DNA of 12,016 nt from SYIM01 sp041182885 (GTDB taxonomy: Bacteria; Pseudomonadota; Gammaproteobacteria; Burkholderiales; Burkholderiaceae_E). Shown here one piece after another: positions 1-8,677 of the stretch. Location of the stretch: contig JBMSQB010000106.1 of assembly GCA_049423065.1 (NCBI GenBank), positions 1 to 12,016 on the forward strand, given 5' to 3'. The notes under the pieces are model-generated. The model saw only the letters and a list, made by a program, of their open reading frames with translations. It was not told where the DNA came from and did no database searches. The translations under genes were made by a program, and so were the position numbers. How positions within the stretch are numbered: the first letter of the stretch is position 1; every line of letters begins with the position of its first letter.

Positions 1-11
1 TCCCGCCTCGG

Positions 12-1124
12 TCAGATGCCTCTTGGCTGGGTGATGAAGTCCGCGCGGTCGATCGAGCGCAGCGGCTGCTCGCGAATGTCACCCGACTTCAAAAACCGCA
101 AGGTCACCTCGGTGCCCGCCGGGCCGCGGGAGAAAAGCTTGCGGTAAAACTCGGCCTGGTCGGCAACGCGCTCACCGGCGACCGCCAGCAGAATGTCACC
201 GGTTGCGATGCCCGCCCGGTCGGCTGGCCCATCACGCTGCACCCGCGTCACCATGAGGTGTCCGCGCACCATCTCCGTGTTCATCCCGAACCAGGGCTGT
301 GCGCCCCCACTGCGCCGCCCGCGCGCGCGCAGGTCATCCAGAATGGGTTTGAGCAGATTGGTGGGCACATACAGGTTGCCCGGCACGCCCGCCCGGTCGC
401 TGGCCGCGTCGTTGACCACCAGAGACCCGATTCCGATCAGCTTGCCGTCTTCGGTGAAGAGCGCAGCGCCACTCCAGTTGTTGACCGGCGGGAAGGTGAA
501 GATCGGGCTGTCGAGCAGATACTCCCAGCCCGCTGCAAACGTCTTGCGTGACAGCACCATCAGCTCGGTGAGCTCGCTCTCGCCCTGGCCCAGCGTGAGC
601 ACGCGTGAGCGCTCCTTGGCGAGGTCGGAGTCGCCAAGCTCCATTGGCGCCGCGTCCAGGGGGATGGCGGTCCGAACCAGCCCAAACCCGGTCTGGTGAT
701 CGTAGCCTCCCAGGCTCGCGGGAATTCGCCGCCCGGATTGCGTCACGACGTCAACCGTCTCGCTCTCGAGGACCAGATAACCGATGGTGATGACGGTGCG
801 CGAATCAAGCACCACGCCGGTGCCCGAGCGCGCGCGGCCGAGGGTGGCCGAGCTCGGCGCATCGCGCGATGCCTGCGCTTCGATCCGGACCACGGCCGAC
901 ATCATCTTGGCATCCGCTGGCCCCGCCGAGCGCGGCGCGGGCGGCTGGACCGCGCGGGCCTGGACCGGCATGCCCACAACCGGGGCAAGGGCGTGGGGCT
1001 CAGCCGCCGCCCCACCGACAAGCGCCACGTTCAGCAGAAGCGCAAGCGCCCAGCCAGGCAAAGCCGCGGGGCGGAACCACACCGTGCGCAGGCCGGCACT
1101 GCGAGGGATTGACGAGGCAGCCAT
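12..1124 (-). CDS. Exported trypsin/HtrA-like PDZ protein with a degenerate catalytic triad (probable pseudoprotease)
   Basis: This 370-residue protein has a long basic n-region, a hydrophobic stretch at about 22-40 and an AAA|E-type signal peptidase site near residue 41, so it should be exported to the periplasm. Residues about 74-265 follow the HtrA/trypsin fold order: GTGVVLDSRTVIT at 101-113, the Asp-region DHQTGFGLV at 142-150, and NNWSGAALF at 215-223. A PDZ domain follows at about 276-349 (GPADRAGIATGDILLAVAG). Set against the HtrA motifs (TNNHV, TDLAV, GNSGGAL), the His position is Tyr116, the Asp position is Gly146, and only Ser218 is kept. That reading comes from motif alignment by eye. 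Loss of two triad residues makes proteolysis unlikely; a binding, scaffold or regulatory role is inferred. No good Shine-Dalgarno precedes the ATG. The gene is transcribed divergently from the atp operon, and no convincing promoter was found for it. The family call is firm; the function is unknown. Confidence 0.82.
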   Translation of the reverse strand: MAASSIPRSAGLRTVWFRPAALPGWALALLLNVALVGGAAAEPHALAPVVGMPVQARAVQPPAPRSAGPADAKMMSAVVRIEAQASRDAPSSATLGRARSGTGVVLDSRTVITIGYLVLESETVDVVTQSGRRIPASLGGYDHQTGFGLVRTAIPLDAAPMELGDSDLAKERSRVLTLGQGESELTELMVLSRKTFAAGWEYLLDSPIFTFPPVNNWSGAALFTEDGKLIGIGSLVVNDAASDRAGVPGNLYVPTNLLKPILDDLRARGRRSGGAQPWFGMNTEMVRGHLMVTRVQRDGPADRAGIATGDILLAVAGERVADQAEFYRKLFSRGPAGTEVTLRFLKSGDIREQPLRSIDRADFITQPRGI

Positions 1125-1226
1125 GAGGAGGACCTTGAGAAGTTTTATGGAGTGTCATGATTGTCCGCCGGACGCCCAAACCGCGCAGCAAAATCCGCGC
1201 TCCCCGGATGCTGCGTCGCAGCAGAT

Positions 1227-1255
1227 TTGACCGGAATCATTCAACCCAATAAAAT
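1227..1255 (+). promoter_or_regulatory. Sigma70-type promoter of the atp operon
   Basis: TTGACC at 1227-1232 (5 of 6 to the -35 consensus) and TAAAAT at 1250-1255 (5 of 6 to the -10 consensus) are separated by exactly 17 nt. Transcription would begin at about 1262. The site lies in the divergent gap upstream of atpI and points into the operon, and it is the best promoter-like match I noticed between the protease gene and atpI. It implies a leader of about 140 nt before the preferred atpI start. There is no experimental support here. Confidence 0.7.
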
Positions 1256-1323
1256 CCACAGGCTTTGTCCGTAGCGGATGGATTGAGAGACCTCAAAGAG
1301 GCAAGACATTCGCTGCAAGTTGG

Positions 1324-1372
1324 AGGGTTTGCGAAACCGGCCATGCTCTGTTCGGCTGGCGTTGCAAACCTT
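1324..1372 (+). promoter_or_regulatory. Long stem-loop in the atp operon leader
   Basis: In the transcript, 1324-1334 can pair with 1362-1372 in 11 consecutive pairs (two of them G-U). Inside this, 1337-1342 pairs with 1354-1359 (six pairs, one G-U) around an 11-nt loop at 1343-1353. A shorter alternative hairpin, GGTTT/AAACC at 1326-1330 and 1334-1338, excludes the outer stem. The fold lies between the predicted transcription start and the preferred atpI ATG. It partly buries a GGAGGG sequence at 1322-1327 and puts an in-frame ATG (1343) in the loop. It could be an mRNA stability or translational control element. Only a weak T-containing tail (TTGTTA) follows, so a terminator is less likely. 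Confidence 0.45.
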
Positions 1373-1402
1373 GTTACCGGAGATGCAGGCCAAACAGGTC
1401 CG

Positions 1403-1759
1403 ATGATGAGCGTCATGTTCGCCGCCGTCGGTTTGCAGGCCGCTGTAGTGCTCGGTCTATCGATCGCAGCGCTCGGGGTATCCGGCGGAACAGCGTCCTG
1501 GCATCTGGTGCTGGGTGGGCTGGCTGCCATCGTGCCCAACGCGTTGTTTGCGCTCAGACTGGCATTGCATCGGGGTCGCAGCCCCGAGTCGTATCCGACG
1601 GTGTTCTTCCTCGGGGAGTTCGCCAAGATCGGATTGACCGTCGGGCTGCTGGCCCTGCTGATCCGGTATGAACCCGACTTGCAGTGGCTGCCCATGCTCA
1701 TCGGTCTGATTGCTGCGCTCAAGGCACCGCTCCTGATGATGGCGTGGAAGCGCGCTTGA
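1403..1759 (+). CDS. atpI: ATP synthase assembly protein AtpI (subunit I)
   Basis: AtpI is a small inner-membrane protein that helps assemble the c-ring and is not part of the finished enzyme. From this start the protein has 118 residues and four membrane segments at about 4-27, 35-55, 66-90 and 94-113. The family pattern is visible: IVPNALFALRLAL, then FFLGEFAKIGLTV, then LIGLIAALKAPLL. The reading frame stays open upstream to a TTG at 1265. I chose ATG 1403 because the upstream 46 residues are not AtpI-like, the predicted transcription start (about 1262) leaves no leader for TTG 1265, and 118 residues with the first helix at once fits the family. AGGT at 1396-1399 is a weak ribosome site, and ATG 1406 is an equally good start. 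ATG 1343 is a further option, although it lies in the loop of a predicted hairpin. The gene is first in the operon, 120 nt before atpB. Confidence 0.85.
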   Translation: MMSVMFAAVGLQAAVVLGLSIAALGVSGGTASWHLVLGGLAAIVPNALFALRLALHRGRSPESYPTVFFLGEFAKIGLTVGLLALLIRYEPDLQWLPMLIGLIAALKAPLLMMAWKRA

Positions 1760-1879
1760 AGCGCAACGCAGCGGCAGGATTCGGGCGGTACAGGATTTCA
1801 GGACGGGCCGCCGGCAGGGCGGGTCATACAGCGGTTAGTACGGCGGGCAACACGGCGGAACAAAACGGGCAGACATGAC

Positions 1880-2716
1880 ATGGCAGGCGCGAGCGCTCCC
1901 ACCCCTTCCGAGTACATCGTCCACCATCTGGCACACCTGAACACTTCGGGTGCAGCACAGAAGGACATCATCGATTTTTCCATCATCAACATCGACACGG
2001 TTTTCTACTCGGTGCTGATGGCGGTGGTCACAGGCTGGATCATGTATCGGGCGGCGCAGCGCATCACCACCGGCGTTCCCGGCCGTTTCGTGGGCGCGAT
2101 CGAGTCGCTGGTTGAATTTGTGCACGAGCAGGCGCGTTCCATCGTCAAGGGCGACATCAGCAACATCGCGCCGCTTGCGCTCACCTCGTTCGTCTGGATC
2201 GTCATGATGAACACGCTCGACCTGCTGCCGGTCGACCTGCTGCCGCGCATCGGTGAAATGTTCGGCCTGCACTACATGCGGGTGGTGCCCACCGCCGACC
2301 TGAACGGCACGCTGTCGCTCGCCATCGTGGTGCTCTCGCTCTCCATCTATTACGGCATCAAGGTGAAGGGCTTCGGCCATTTCCTGCACGAGCTGGTCGC
2401 GGCGCCCTTTGGCACCTCGCGCAATCCGATCTTTGCGATCATCCTCGGCGCAGCCAACCTCGCCATGCAGATCATCGAGTATGTGGCCAAGACGGTCTCG
2501 CTCGGCATGCGACTGTTCGGCAACATGTTCGCGGGCGAGCTGGTCTTCATGCTGATCGCGCTGCTGGGGGCCACGGCCACCTGGTGGGGCGCGGGTCTCG
2601 GTTTTCTCACCGGGCTCGGCTGGGCCATCTTCCACATTCTGATCATCACGCTTCAGGGCTTCATTTTCATGATGCTCACCCTGGTCTACATCGGCCAGGC
2701 GCACGAGGCACACTGA
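1880..2716 (+). CDS. atpB: F1Fo ATP synthase subunit a
   Basis: Subunit a is the inner-membrane stator channel that passes protons to and from the c-ring. The protein has 278 residues (E. coli 271) with several hydrophobic segments, the clearest at about 43-57, 97-117, 143-160, 183-203, 212-233 and 245-272. The essential arginine is Arg211 in SLGMRLFGNMFAGEL (E. coli Arg210). Glu220, His252 and Gln259 match the polar channel residues of E. coli (Glu219, His245, Gln252). The soluble N-terminus (PTPSEYIVHHLAHL) is like betaproteobacterial AtpB. The start ATG at 1880 has only a weak purine-rich site upstream. An out-of-frame ATG lies 5 nt earlier at 1875, and two ACGGCGG copies sit at 1840-1846 and 1852-1858. 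The gene ends 67 nt before atpE. Confidence 0.97.
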   Translation: MAGASAPTPSEYIVHHLAHLNTSGAAQKDIIDFSIINIDTVFYSVLMAVVTGWIMYRAAQRITTGVPGRFVGAIESLVEFVHEQARSIVKGDISNIAPLALTSFVWIVMMNTLDLLPVDLLPRIGEMFGLHYMRVVPTADLNGTLSLAIVVLSLSIYYGIKVKGFGHFLHELVAAPFGTSRNPIFAIILGAANLAMQIIEYVAKTVSLGMRLFGNMFAGELVFMLIALLGATATWWGAGLGFLTGLGWAIFHILIITLQGFIFMMLTLVYIGQAHEAH

Positions 2717-2783
2717 ACGCCCCACGTTTCAACCCTTCAACGAATCTTTTCAACCCCCACCGGTCTATTCACTAGGAGTCATC

Positions 2784-3023
2784 ATGACCAACGTTGCTCT
2801 CGTTGCGATCGCCTGCGGACTGATCATCGGCCTGGGTGCCCTGGGCGCCTGTATCGGTATCGGCATGATGGGCGGCAAGTACATCGAAGGTGCAGCCCGC
2901 CAGCCCGAGCTGATGGACAAGCTGCAGACCAAGATGTTTCTGCTTGCTGGTCTGATCGATGCCGCGTTCCTGATCGGCGTCGGCATTGCGATGATGTTCG
3001 CCTTTGCCAACCCGTTCAAGTGA
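2784..3023 (+). CDS. atpE: F1Fo ATP synthase subunit c (proteolipid)
   Basis: Subunit c is a two-helix hairpin that forms the rotating proton-carrying ring. It has 79 residues, as in E. coli. Helix 1 carries the glycine-rich packing pattern GLGALGACIGIGMMGG (16-31). The polar loop is ARQPEL with Arg39-Gln40-Pro41, which contacts gamma and epsilon. Helix 2 carries the proton-binding carboxylate Asp59 in GLIDAAFLIG. The Asp, and the lack of the Gln/Glu-Ser pattern of sodium-type rings, point to proton coupling. AGGAG at 2774-2778 lies 5 nt before the ATG and is among the strongest ribosome sites in the operon. This fits the need for many c copies per enzyme. Confidence 0.98.
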   Translation: MTNVALVAIACGLIIGLGALGACIGIGMMGGKYIEGAARQPELMDKLQTKMFLLAGLIDAAFLIGVGIAMMFAFANPFK

Positions 3024-3075
3024 TTCGCCCCGGCATCCCGAACACGATCAACCTCTTAGCTGAAGGGAGCCCGTC

Positions 3076-3549
3076 GTGAACATCAACGCGACGCTCATTG
3101 TTCAGATCGTGGTCTTTCTGGGCCTGTGGTGGTTCACCGCGCGCTATGTCTGGCCGCCGATCACCAAGGCGCTCGATGAGCGCAGCCAGAAGATCGCCGA
3201 CGGACTGGCCGCGGCCGACAAGGCGCGAACCGAACTCGCTGCCGCTGAACGGCGGGTCGAGCAGGAACTGCAGCAGGCCCGTTCGGGCGCGGCTGAGGTT
3301 CGTGCCGGCGCCGAGAAGCAGGCGGCTGCGCTGATCGAAAAGGCGCGCGAGGAAGCCTCGGCCATCGTTTCCGCTGCCCGCAAGGCGGCTGAAGAAGAAG
3401 CCGTGCTTGCAGCGCAGAAGGCTCGCGATCAGCTTCGCGATCAGGTCGCCCAACTCGCGGTTGCCGGTGCCGAGCGCATCCTGCGGCGCGAAATCGACGC
3501 GGCCCGTCACGCTGAACTGCTCGCCAACCTGAAGAACGAGCTGCGCTAG
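3076..3549 (+). CDS. atpF: F1Fo ATP synthase subunit b (peripheral stalk)
   Basis: Subunit b anchors the peripheral stalk: one membrane helix followed by a long helix that dimerises and binds delta at the top of F1. The protein has 157 residues (E. coli 156). A single membrane segment lies at about 5-26, then KYVWPP-like ARYVWPPITKAL. An Ala/Glu/Lys/Arg-rich helix runs from about 30 to the end, and VAQLAVAGAERIL near the C-terminus matches the delta-binding region. The start is GTG at 3076, preceded by AGGGAG at 3064-3069 with a 6-nt spacer; the resulting N-terminus, MNINATLIVQ, closely resembles that of E. coli AtpF. It lies 52 nt after atpE and 23 nt before atpH. Confidence 0.97.
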   Translation: MNINATLIVQIVVFLGLWWFTARYVWPPITKALDERSQKIADGLAAADKARTELAAAERRVEQELQQARSGAAEVRAGAEKQAAALIEKAREEASAIVSAARKAAEEEAVLAAQKARDQLRDQVAQLAVAGAERILRREIDAARHAELLANLKNELR

Positions 3550-3572
3550 GCGCGGCAAGGGGAAGCGCGTCC

Positions 3573-4106
3573 ATGGCGGAAATGATCACCATCGCCCGGC
3601 CGTATGCCGAGGCTGCTTTCAAGTTTGCGCGCGACGCGCAGGCACTGCCTGCGTGGTCCGAGGCGCTCGGTCGGCTGGCTGAAGTGGCCACCACCGAGGC
3701 GGCGCACGACCTGATCGGCCACCCCGGCATACCGGCAGCCAAAGTCGCAGCCATCGTCTCCGAGACGGCCGGCGGGCTTGACGCTGCCCAGTCCAACTTC
3801 GTGCGGCTTCTCGCCGACAACGAGCGGTTGGCTGCGCTTGCCGAGATCGCCAGTCTCTTCGAGGGACTGCGCAACGAGCACGAGGGGGTGCTCGAGGCGG
3901 CGATTTCGTCGGCGTTTCCCATCGACGCCGCCCAGGTTGAATCCATCGTGGCCACGCTCGCACAGCGCTACGGTCGCCGCATCAAGGCGAGCGTCAGCGT
4001 TGATCCGGAACTGATCGGCGGGGTGTCGGTCCGGATCGGCGACGAGGTCATCGACGCATCGGTGCGCGGCAAACTCGCCCAGATGGCGAGTGCGCTCACA
4101 GCTTGA
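3573..4106 (+). CDS. atpH: F1 ATP synthase subunit delta
   Basis: Delta (the OSCP homologue) ties the peripheral stalk b dimer to the top of the alpha3beta3 head. The protein has 177 residues, as in E. coli. The N-terminal helical domain starts with TIARPYAEAAFKFA, the usual bacterial delta opening. The C-terminal domain carries the family signature: SVDPELIGGVSVRIGDEVID at about 141-160, then SVRGKLAQM. The ATG at 3573 has AGGGG at 3558-3562. The gene starts 23 nt after atpF and ends 17 nt before atpA. Confidence 0.97.
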   Translation: MAEMITIARPYAEAAFKFARDAQALPAWSEALGRLAEVATTEAAHDLIGHPGIPAAKVAAIVSETAGGLDAAQSNFVRLLADNERLAALAEIASLFEGLRNEHEGVLEAAISSAFPIDAAQVESIVATLAQRYGRRIKASVSVDPELIGGVSVRIGDEVIDASVRGKLAQMASALTA

Positions 4107-4123
4107 AGAATTAGGGGAAGTCC

Positions 4124-5665
4124 ATGCAACTGAATCCGGCTGAGATCAGCGAACTGCTCAAGAGCAAGATCCAGAACCTGAATGTCGCGGCTGACACGCG
4201 CAATCAGGGGACGGTCGTGTCGGTTACCGACGGCATCTGCCGCGTCCACGGTCTGTCCGACGTGATGCAGGGCGAGATGATCGAGTTCCCGGGCAACACC
4301 TTCGGCCTTGCGCTGAACCTCGAGCGTGACTCGGTGGGTGCGGTGGTGCTCGGTAACTACGAACACATCTCCGAGGGCGACACCGTCAAGGCCACTGGCC
4401 GCATTCTCGAGGTGCCGGTCGGCCCCGAGCTGATCGGGCGGGTGGTGAATTCGCTTGGCCAGCCCATCGACGGCAAGGGCCCGGTCAACGCCAAGATGAC
4501 CGACGTCATCGAGAAAGTCGCGCCTGGCGTGATCGCGCGACGCTCGGTATCGCAACCGGTGCAAACCGGTCTGAAGGCGATCGATGCCATGGTGCCGGTC
4601 GGTCGTGGTCAGCGCGAGCTCATCATCGGTGACCGCCAGACCGGCAAGACCGCGGTGGCAGTCGACACCATCATCAACCAGAAGGGCAAAGACCTGATCT
4701 GCGTCTACGTCGCGGTCGGTCAGAAGGCCTCCACCATCGCCAACGTGGTTCGCAAGCTCGAGGAAACCGGCGCGATGGAGTACACCATCGTGGTGGCGGC
4801 GACCGCCTCCGAGTCGGCTGCGATGCAGTTCATCGCGCCCTACTCGGGTTGCACCATGGGCGAATATTTCCGTGACCGCGGTCAGGACGCGCTCATCATT
4901 TATGACGACCTCACCAAGCAGGCCTGGGCCTATCGCCAGGTGTCGCTGCTGCTGCGCCGCCCGCCGGGCCGCGAAGCCTATCCTGGCGACGTCTTCTACC
5001 TGCACTCGCGCCTGCTTGAGCGCGCCGCCCGCGTAAACGAGGAATACGTCGAGAAGTTCACCAACGGTGCGGTGAAGGGCAAGACCGGTTCGCTGACCGC
5101 GCTACCCATCATCGAAACCCAGGCGGGTGACGTGTCGGCATTCGTGCCCACCAACGTCATTTCCATCACCGACGGTCAGATCTTCCTGGAAACCGATCTG
5201 TTCAACGCAGGCATCCGTCCCGCCATCAACGCCGGCATCTCGGTGTCGCGGGTGGGCGGTGCGGCGCAGACCGACATCATCAAGAAGCTGGGCGGCGGCG
5301 TGCGTCTTGCGCTCGCGCAGTATCGCGAGCTGGCCGCGTTTGCGCAGTTTGCCTCCGACCTCGACGAAGCCACCCGCAAGCAGCTTGAACGCGGTCGCCT
5401 CGTCACCGAGCTCATGAAGCAGCCCCAGTACCAGCCGCTTGCGGTCTGGGAAATGGCGCTCACGCTGTTTGCGGTCAACAACGGTTATTTCGACAACGTC
5501 GAAGTGGCCAAGGCGCTGGCGGCCGAGAAGGCGCTTCGCGACTTTGCCCGCAGCAAATACTCGGCACTGGTTGACGAAGTCGAGCGCGACAAGAAGTTCT
5601 CGAAAGACGTCGAGGCCAAGCTCCACGAGCTGGTCAAAGACTTCAAAAAGACCGGTTCGTACTGA
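4124..5665 (+). CDS. atpA: F1 ATP synthase subunit alpha
   Basis: Alpha carries the non-catalytic nucleotide sites of the alpha3beta3 hexamer and supplies the arginine finger to the catalytic sites. The protein has 513 residues, the same as E. coli. The beta-barrel domain lies at about 25-95. The Walker A motif GDRQTGKT is at 169-176 and the Walker B strand LIIYDD at 257-262. The family signature PAINAGISVSRVGGAAQ begins at 366 and contains the arginine finger Arg376, at the same number as in E. coli. The N-terminal helix (MQLNPAEISELLKSKI) binds delta. AGGGGA at 4113-4118 lies 5 nt before the ATG. The sequence looks fully ordinary. Confidence 0.99.
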   Translation: MQLNPAEISELLKSKIQNLNVAADTRNQGTVVSVTDGICRVHGLSDVMQGEMIEFPGNTFGLALNLERDSVGAVVLGNYEHISEGDTVKATGRILEVPVGPELIGRVVNSLGQPIDGKGPVNAKMTDVIEKVAPGVIARRSVSQPVQTGLKAIDAMVPVGRGQRELIIGDRQTGKTAVAVDTIINQKGKDLICVYVAVGQKASTIANVVRKLEETGAMEYTIVVAATASESAAMQFIAPYSGCTMGEYFRDRGQDALIIYDDLTKQAWAYRQVSLLLRRPPGREAYPGDVFYLHSRLLERAARVNEEYVEKFTNGAVKGKTGSLTALPIIETQAGDVSAFVPTNVISITDGQIFLETDLFNAGIRPAINAGISVSRVGGAAQTDIIKKLGGGVRLALAQYRELAAFAQFASDLDEATRKQLERGRLVTELMKQPQYQPLAVWEMALTLFAVNNGYFDNVEVAKALAAEKALRDFARSKYSALVDEVERDKKFSKDVEAKLHELVKDFKKTGSY

Positions 5666-5740
5666 TCGCCGGTTCGCGTGTCGCCCATGCCATACCGAAT
5701 GAGCGACGCGCTGCCAGCCAGCCTCACAGGGGAATGATCG

Positions 5741-6610
5741 ATGCCGGGCTCAAAAGAGATTCGGACCAAGATCAAGAGCGTTCAGAACACGCGAAAGATC
5801 ACCAAGGCGATGGAAATGGTCGCCGCCTCCAAAATGCGCAAGGCGCAGGAGCGGATGCGGCACGCCCGTCCCTATGGTGACAAGGTCCGCAACATCGCAG
5901 CGCATCTTGCGCAGGCCAATCCCGAATACCGCCACCCGTATCTGGTGCCGCACGGGCCGCTGAAAAACGTCGGCCTGATTGTGGTCACCACCGACAAGGG
6001 CTTGTGCGGCGGCCTGAACACCAACGTGCTTCGCCTGGTCACCAACCGTCTGCGCGAGCTCGAGCGCACCGGAGTCGGTGTGCGGGCCACCGCCATCGGC
6101 AACAAGGGTTTCGGGTTTCTGTCCCGAATCGGCGCCAAGGTGGTGTCGCATGTGGTGCAGTTGGGCGACACGCCGCATCTGGAGCGCCTGATCGGGCCAG
6201 TCAAGCTTCAGCTTGACGCCTACGAGCGCGGAGAGATCGACGCGGTCTACCTCGCCTACACCCGCTTCATCAACACCATGAAGCAGGAGCCGGTGATCGA
6301 GCAATTGCTGCCGCTCGATCCCTCGCGACTGCAGGAAGACTCGCGCGACTACTCCTGGGACTACCTCTACGAGCCCGACGCGCAAACCGTCCTCGATGAG
6401 CTTCTGGTCCGCTACGTCGAAGCGGTGGTGTATCAGGCGGTGGCCGAGAACATGGCATCCGAGCAAAGTGCGCGGATGGTGGCAATGAAGGCTGCCTCCG
6501 ACAATGCGAAGAAGGTCATCGGCGACCTGCAACTCTCTTACAACAAGGCGCGTCAGGCGGCCATCACCAAGGAGCTGTCCGAGATCGTCGGCGGCGCCGC
6601 GGCGGTCTGA
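5741..6610 (+). CDS. atpG: F1 ATP synthase subunit gamma (central rotor)
   Basis: Gamma is the rotating central shaft that couples the c-ring to conformational change in beta. The protein has 289 residues (E. coli 287). The N-terminal coiled-coil helix carries KEIRTKIKSVQNTRKITKAM followed by EMVAASKMRKAQ (about 5-35). A Rossmann-like middle domain contains TTDKGLCGGLN (about 83-93). The C-terminal helix holds the signature ARMVAMKAASDNA and ends KELSEIVGGAAAV. AGGGGA at 5728-5733 lies 7 nt before the ATG. An out-of-frame ATG at 5734 is ignored. The 75-nt gap after atpA shows no other feature. Confidence 0.98.
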   Translation: MPGSKEIRTKIKSVQNTRKITKAMEMVAASKMRKAQERMRHARPYGDKVRNIAAHLAQANPEYRHPYLVPHGPLKNVGLIVVTTDKGLCGGLNTNVLRLVTNRLRELERTGVGVRATAIGNKGFGFLSRIGAKVVSHVVQLGDTPHLERLIGPVKLQLDAYERGEIDAVYLAYTRFINTMKQEPVIEQLLPLDPSRLQEDSRDYSWDYLYEPDAQTVLDELLVRYVEAVVYQAVAENMASEQSARMVAMKAASDNAKKVIGDLQLSYNKARQAAITKELSEIVGGAAAV

Positions 6611-6666
6611 CGCTTCACATCTCTTTCAAACATCTGCCTCACGAATCCCGCAACAGGAAGGCAAAC

Positions 6667-8067
<1,401 letters not shown>

Positions 8068-8088
8068 CCCAACCAAGGACAGCGGCCC

Positions 8089-8511
8089 ATGGCCAACACG
8101 ATCCAGGTTGACGTTGTCAGCGCCGAGGCTTCGATCTTCGAGGGCCAGGCCGAGTTCGTGGCATTGCCGGGTGAATCGGGCGAACTGGGCATCTATCCCC
8201 AGCACACGCCGCTGATCACCCGCATCCGCCCCGGTGCGGTTCGCATCAAGGTGGCCGGTCAGGCAGACGAGGAATTCGTCTTTGTCGCGGGCGGCATTCT
8301 CGAAGTGCAGCCCAACCGGGTCACGGTGCTGGCCGACACGGCCATTCGCGGCCAGGACCTGGACGAGGCCAAGGCCGAGGCAGCCAAGAAAGCGGCTGAA
8401 GAGGCGCTCGCCAATCGCGCCGGCGAAATCGATTACGCCAAGGCACAGGCCGAGCTGGCATCGGCCGTGGCCGAACTCGCCGCGCTGCGCAAGTTCCGCA
8501 ACAAGCGCTAG
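8089..8511 (+). CDS. atpC: F1 ATP synthase subunit epsilon
   Basis: Epsilon joins the rotor stalk and can inhibit ATP hydrolysis through its C-terminal helices. The protein has 140 residues (E. coli 139). The N-terminal beta-sandwich is recognisable: VDVVSAEASIFEGQAEFVAL, then GESGELGIYPQHTPLIT, then the GGILEVQPNRVTVLAD strand. Two C-terminal helices rich in Ala, Glu and Lys follow from about 90 to the end (DEAKAEAAKKAAEEAL and AELASAVAELAALRKF), so the full-length inhibitory form is present. AAGGA at 8075-8079 lies 9 nt before the ATG. It is the last gene of the operon and is followed by a hairpin terminator. Confidence 0.97.
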   Translation: MANTIQVDVVSAEASIFEGQAEFVALPGESGELGIYPQHTPLITRIRPGAVRIKVAGQADEEFVFVAGGILEVQPNRVTVLADTAIRGQDLDEAKAEAAKKAAEEALANRAGEIDYAKAQAELASAVAELAALRKFRNKR

Positions 8512-8532
8512 GCTCGCGTCGCGCCAGTGCGC

Positions 8533-8566
8533 CGGGCGGGGCGGTTGAGCCCCGCCTGTCAGTTTT
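8533..8566 (+). terminator. Rho-independent terminator of the atp operon
   Basis: GGCGGGGC at 8535-8542 and GCCCCGCC at 8549-8556 form a perfect 8-bp stem around a GGTTGA loop. A G-U and a C-G pair extend it to 8533/8558. A TTTT run follows at 8563-8566 after a 4-nt gap. The stem is strong, but the T run is short and slightly displaced, so termination may be partial. It begins 21 nt after the atpC stop, as expected for the end of the operon. Confidence 0.65.
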
Positions 8567-8604
8567 CGCCCTTCAGAGTCTGACGCCCGTCATGCTCCGC
8601 GGCG

Positions 8605-8636
8605 CCGGTCTTGACCGGGCGCGTCCCAACGCGCCC
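8605..8636 (+). promoter_or_regulatory. Two overlapping hairpins upstream of wecB
   Basis: CCGGTC (8605-8610) pairs with GACCGG (8613-8618) across a TT. GGGCGCGT (8617-8624) pairs perfectly with ACGCGCCC (8629-8636) across a CCCA tetraloop. The two share bases 8617-8618, so both cannot form in full at once. No T run follows the second. They sit between the atp terminator and the wecB ribosome site. They could be a leader structure of the polysaccharide genes or simply GC-rich palindromes. No convincing promoter was found in the 8512-8677 gap. Confidence 0.35.
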
Positions 8637-8677
8637 ACCTTCCCCGCAGTATCGGTTCGACCCTTCAAGGACGACCG

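Noticed and set aside
1148..1170. Possible minus-strand promoter for the protease-like gene
   Set aside because: The ATGACA and TAAAAC matches do not have acceptable spacing from each other or from the start codon.
1209..1223. TGCTGC-GTC-GCAGCA palindrome upstream of the atp promoter
   Set aside because: It is a 6-bp inverted repeat that could be an operator just upstream of the -35 box, but there is no second copy or known site to match. A role as terminator is unsupported because no T run follows.
1840..1858. Two ACGGCGG copies 12 nt apart upstream of atpB
   Set aside because: They are too short and too expected in GC-rich DNA to be called an operator or repeat element.
1875..1940. Short frame from ATG 1875 overlapping the atpB start
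   Set aside because: It runs only about 21 codons out of frame with atpB, with a weak ribosome site. There is no reason to think it is a real leader peptide.
1835..2725. Open frame of 296 codons on the minus strand opposite atpB
   Set aside because: The product is highly charged (Asp, His, Arg, Gln) and is the antisense of membrane-protein codons, so it is not a real gene.
3968..5005. Open frame of 345 codons on the minus strand opposite atpH and atpA
   Set aside because: It is a shadow of atpA codon bias, with no start signal or domain.
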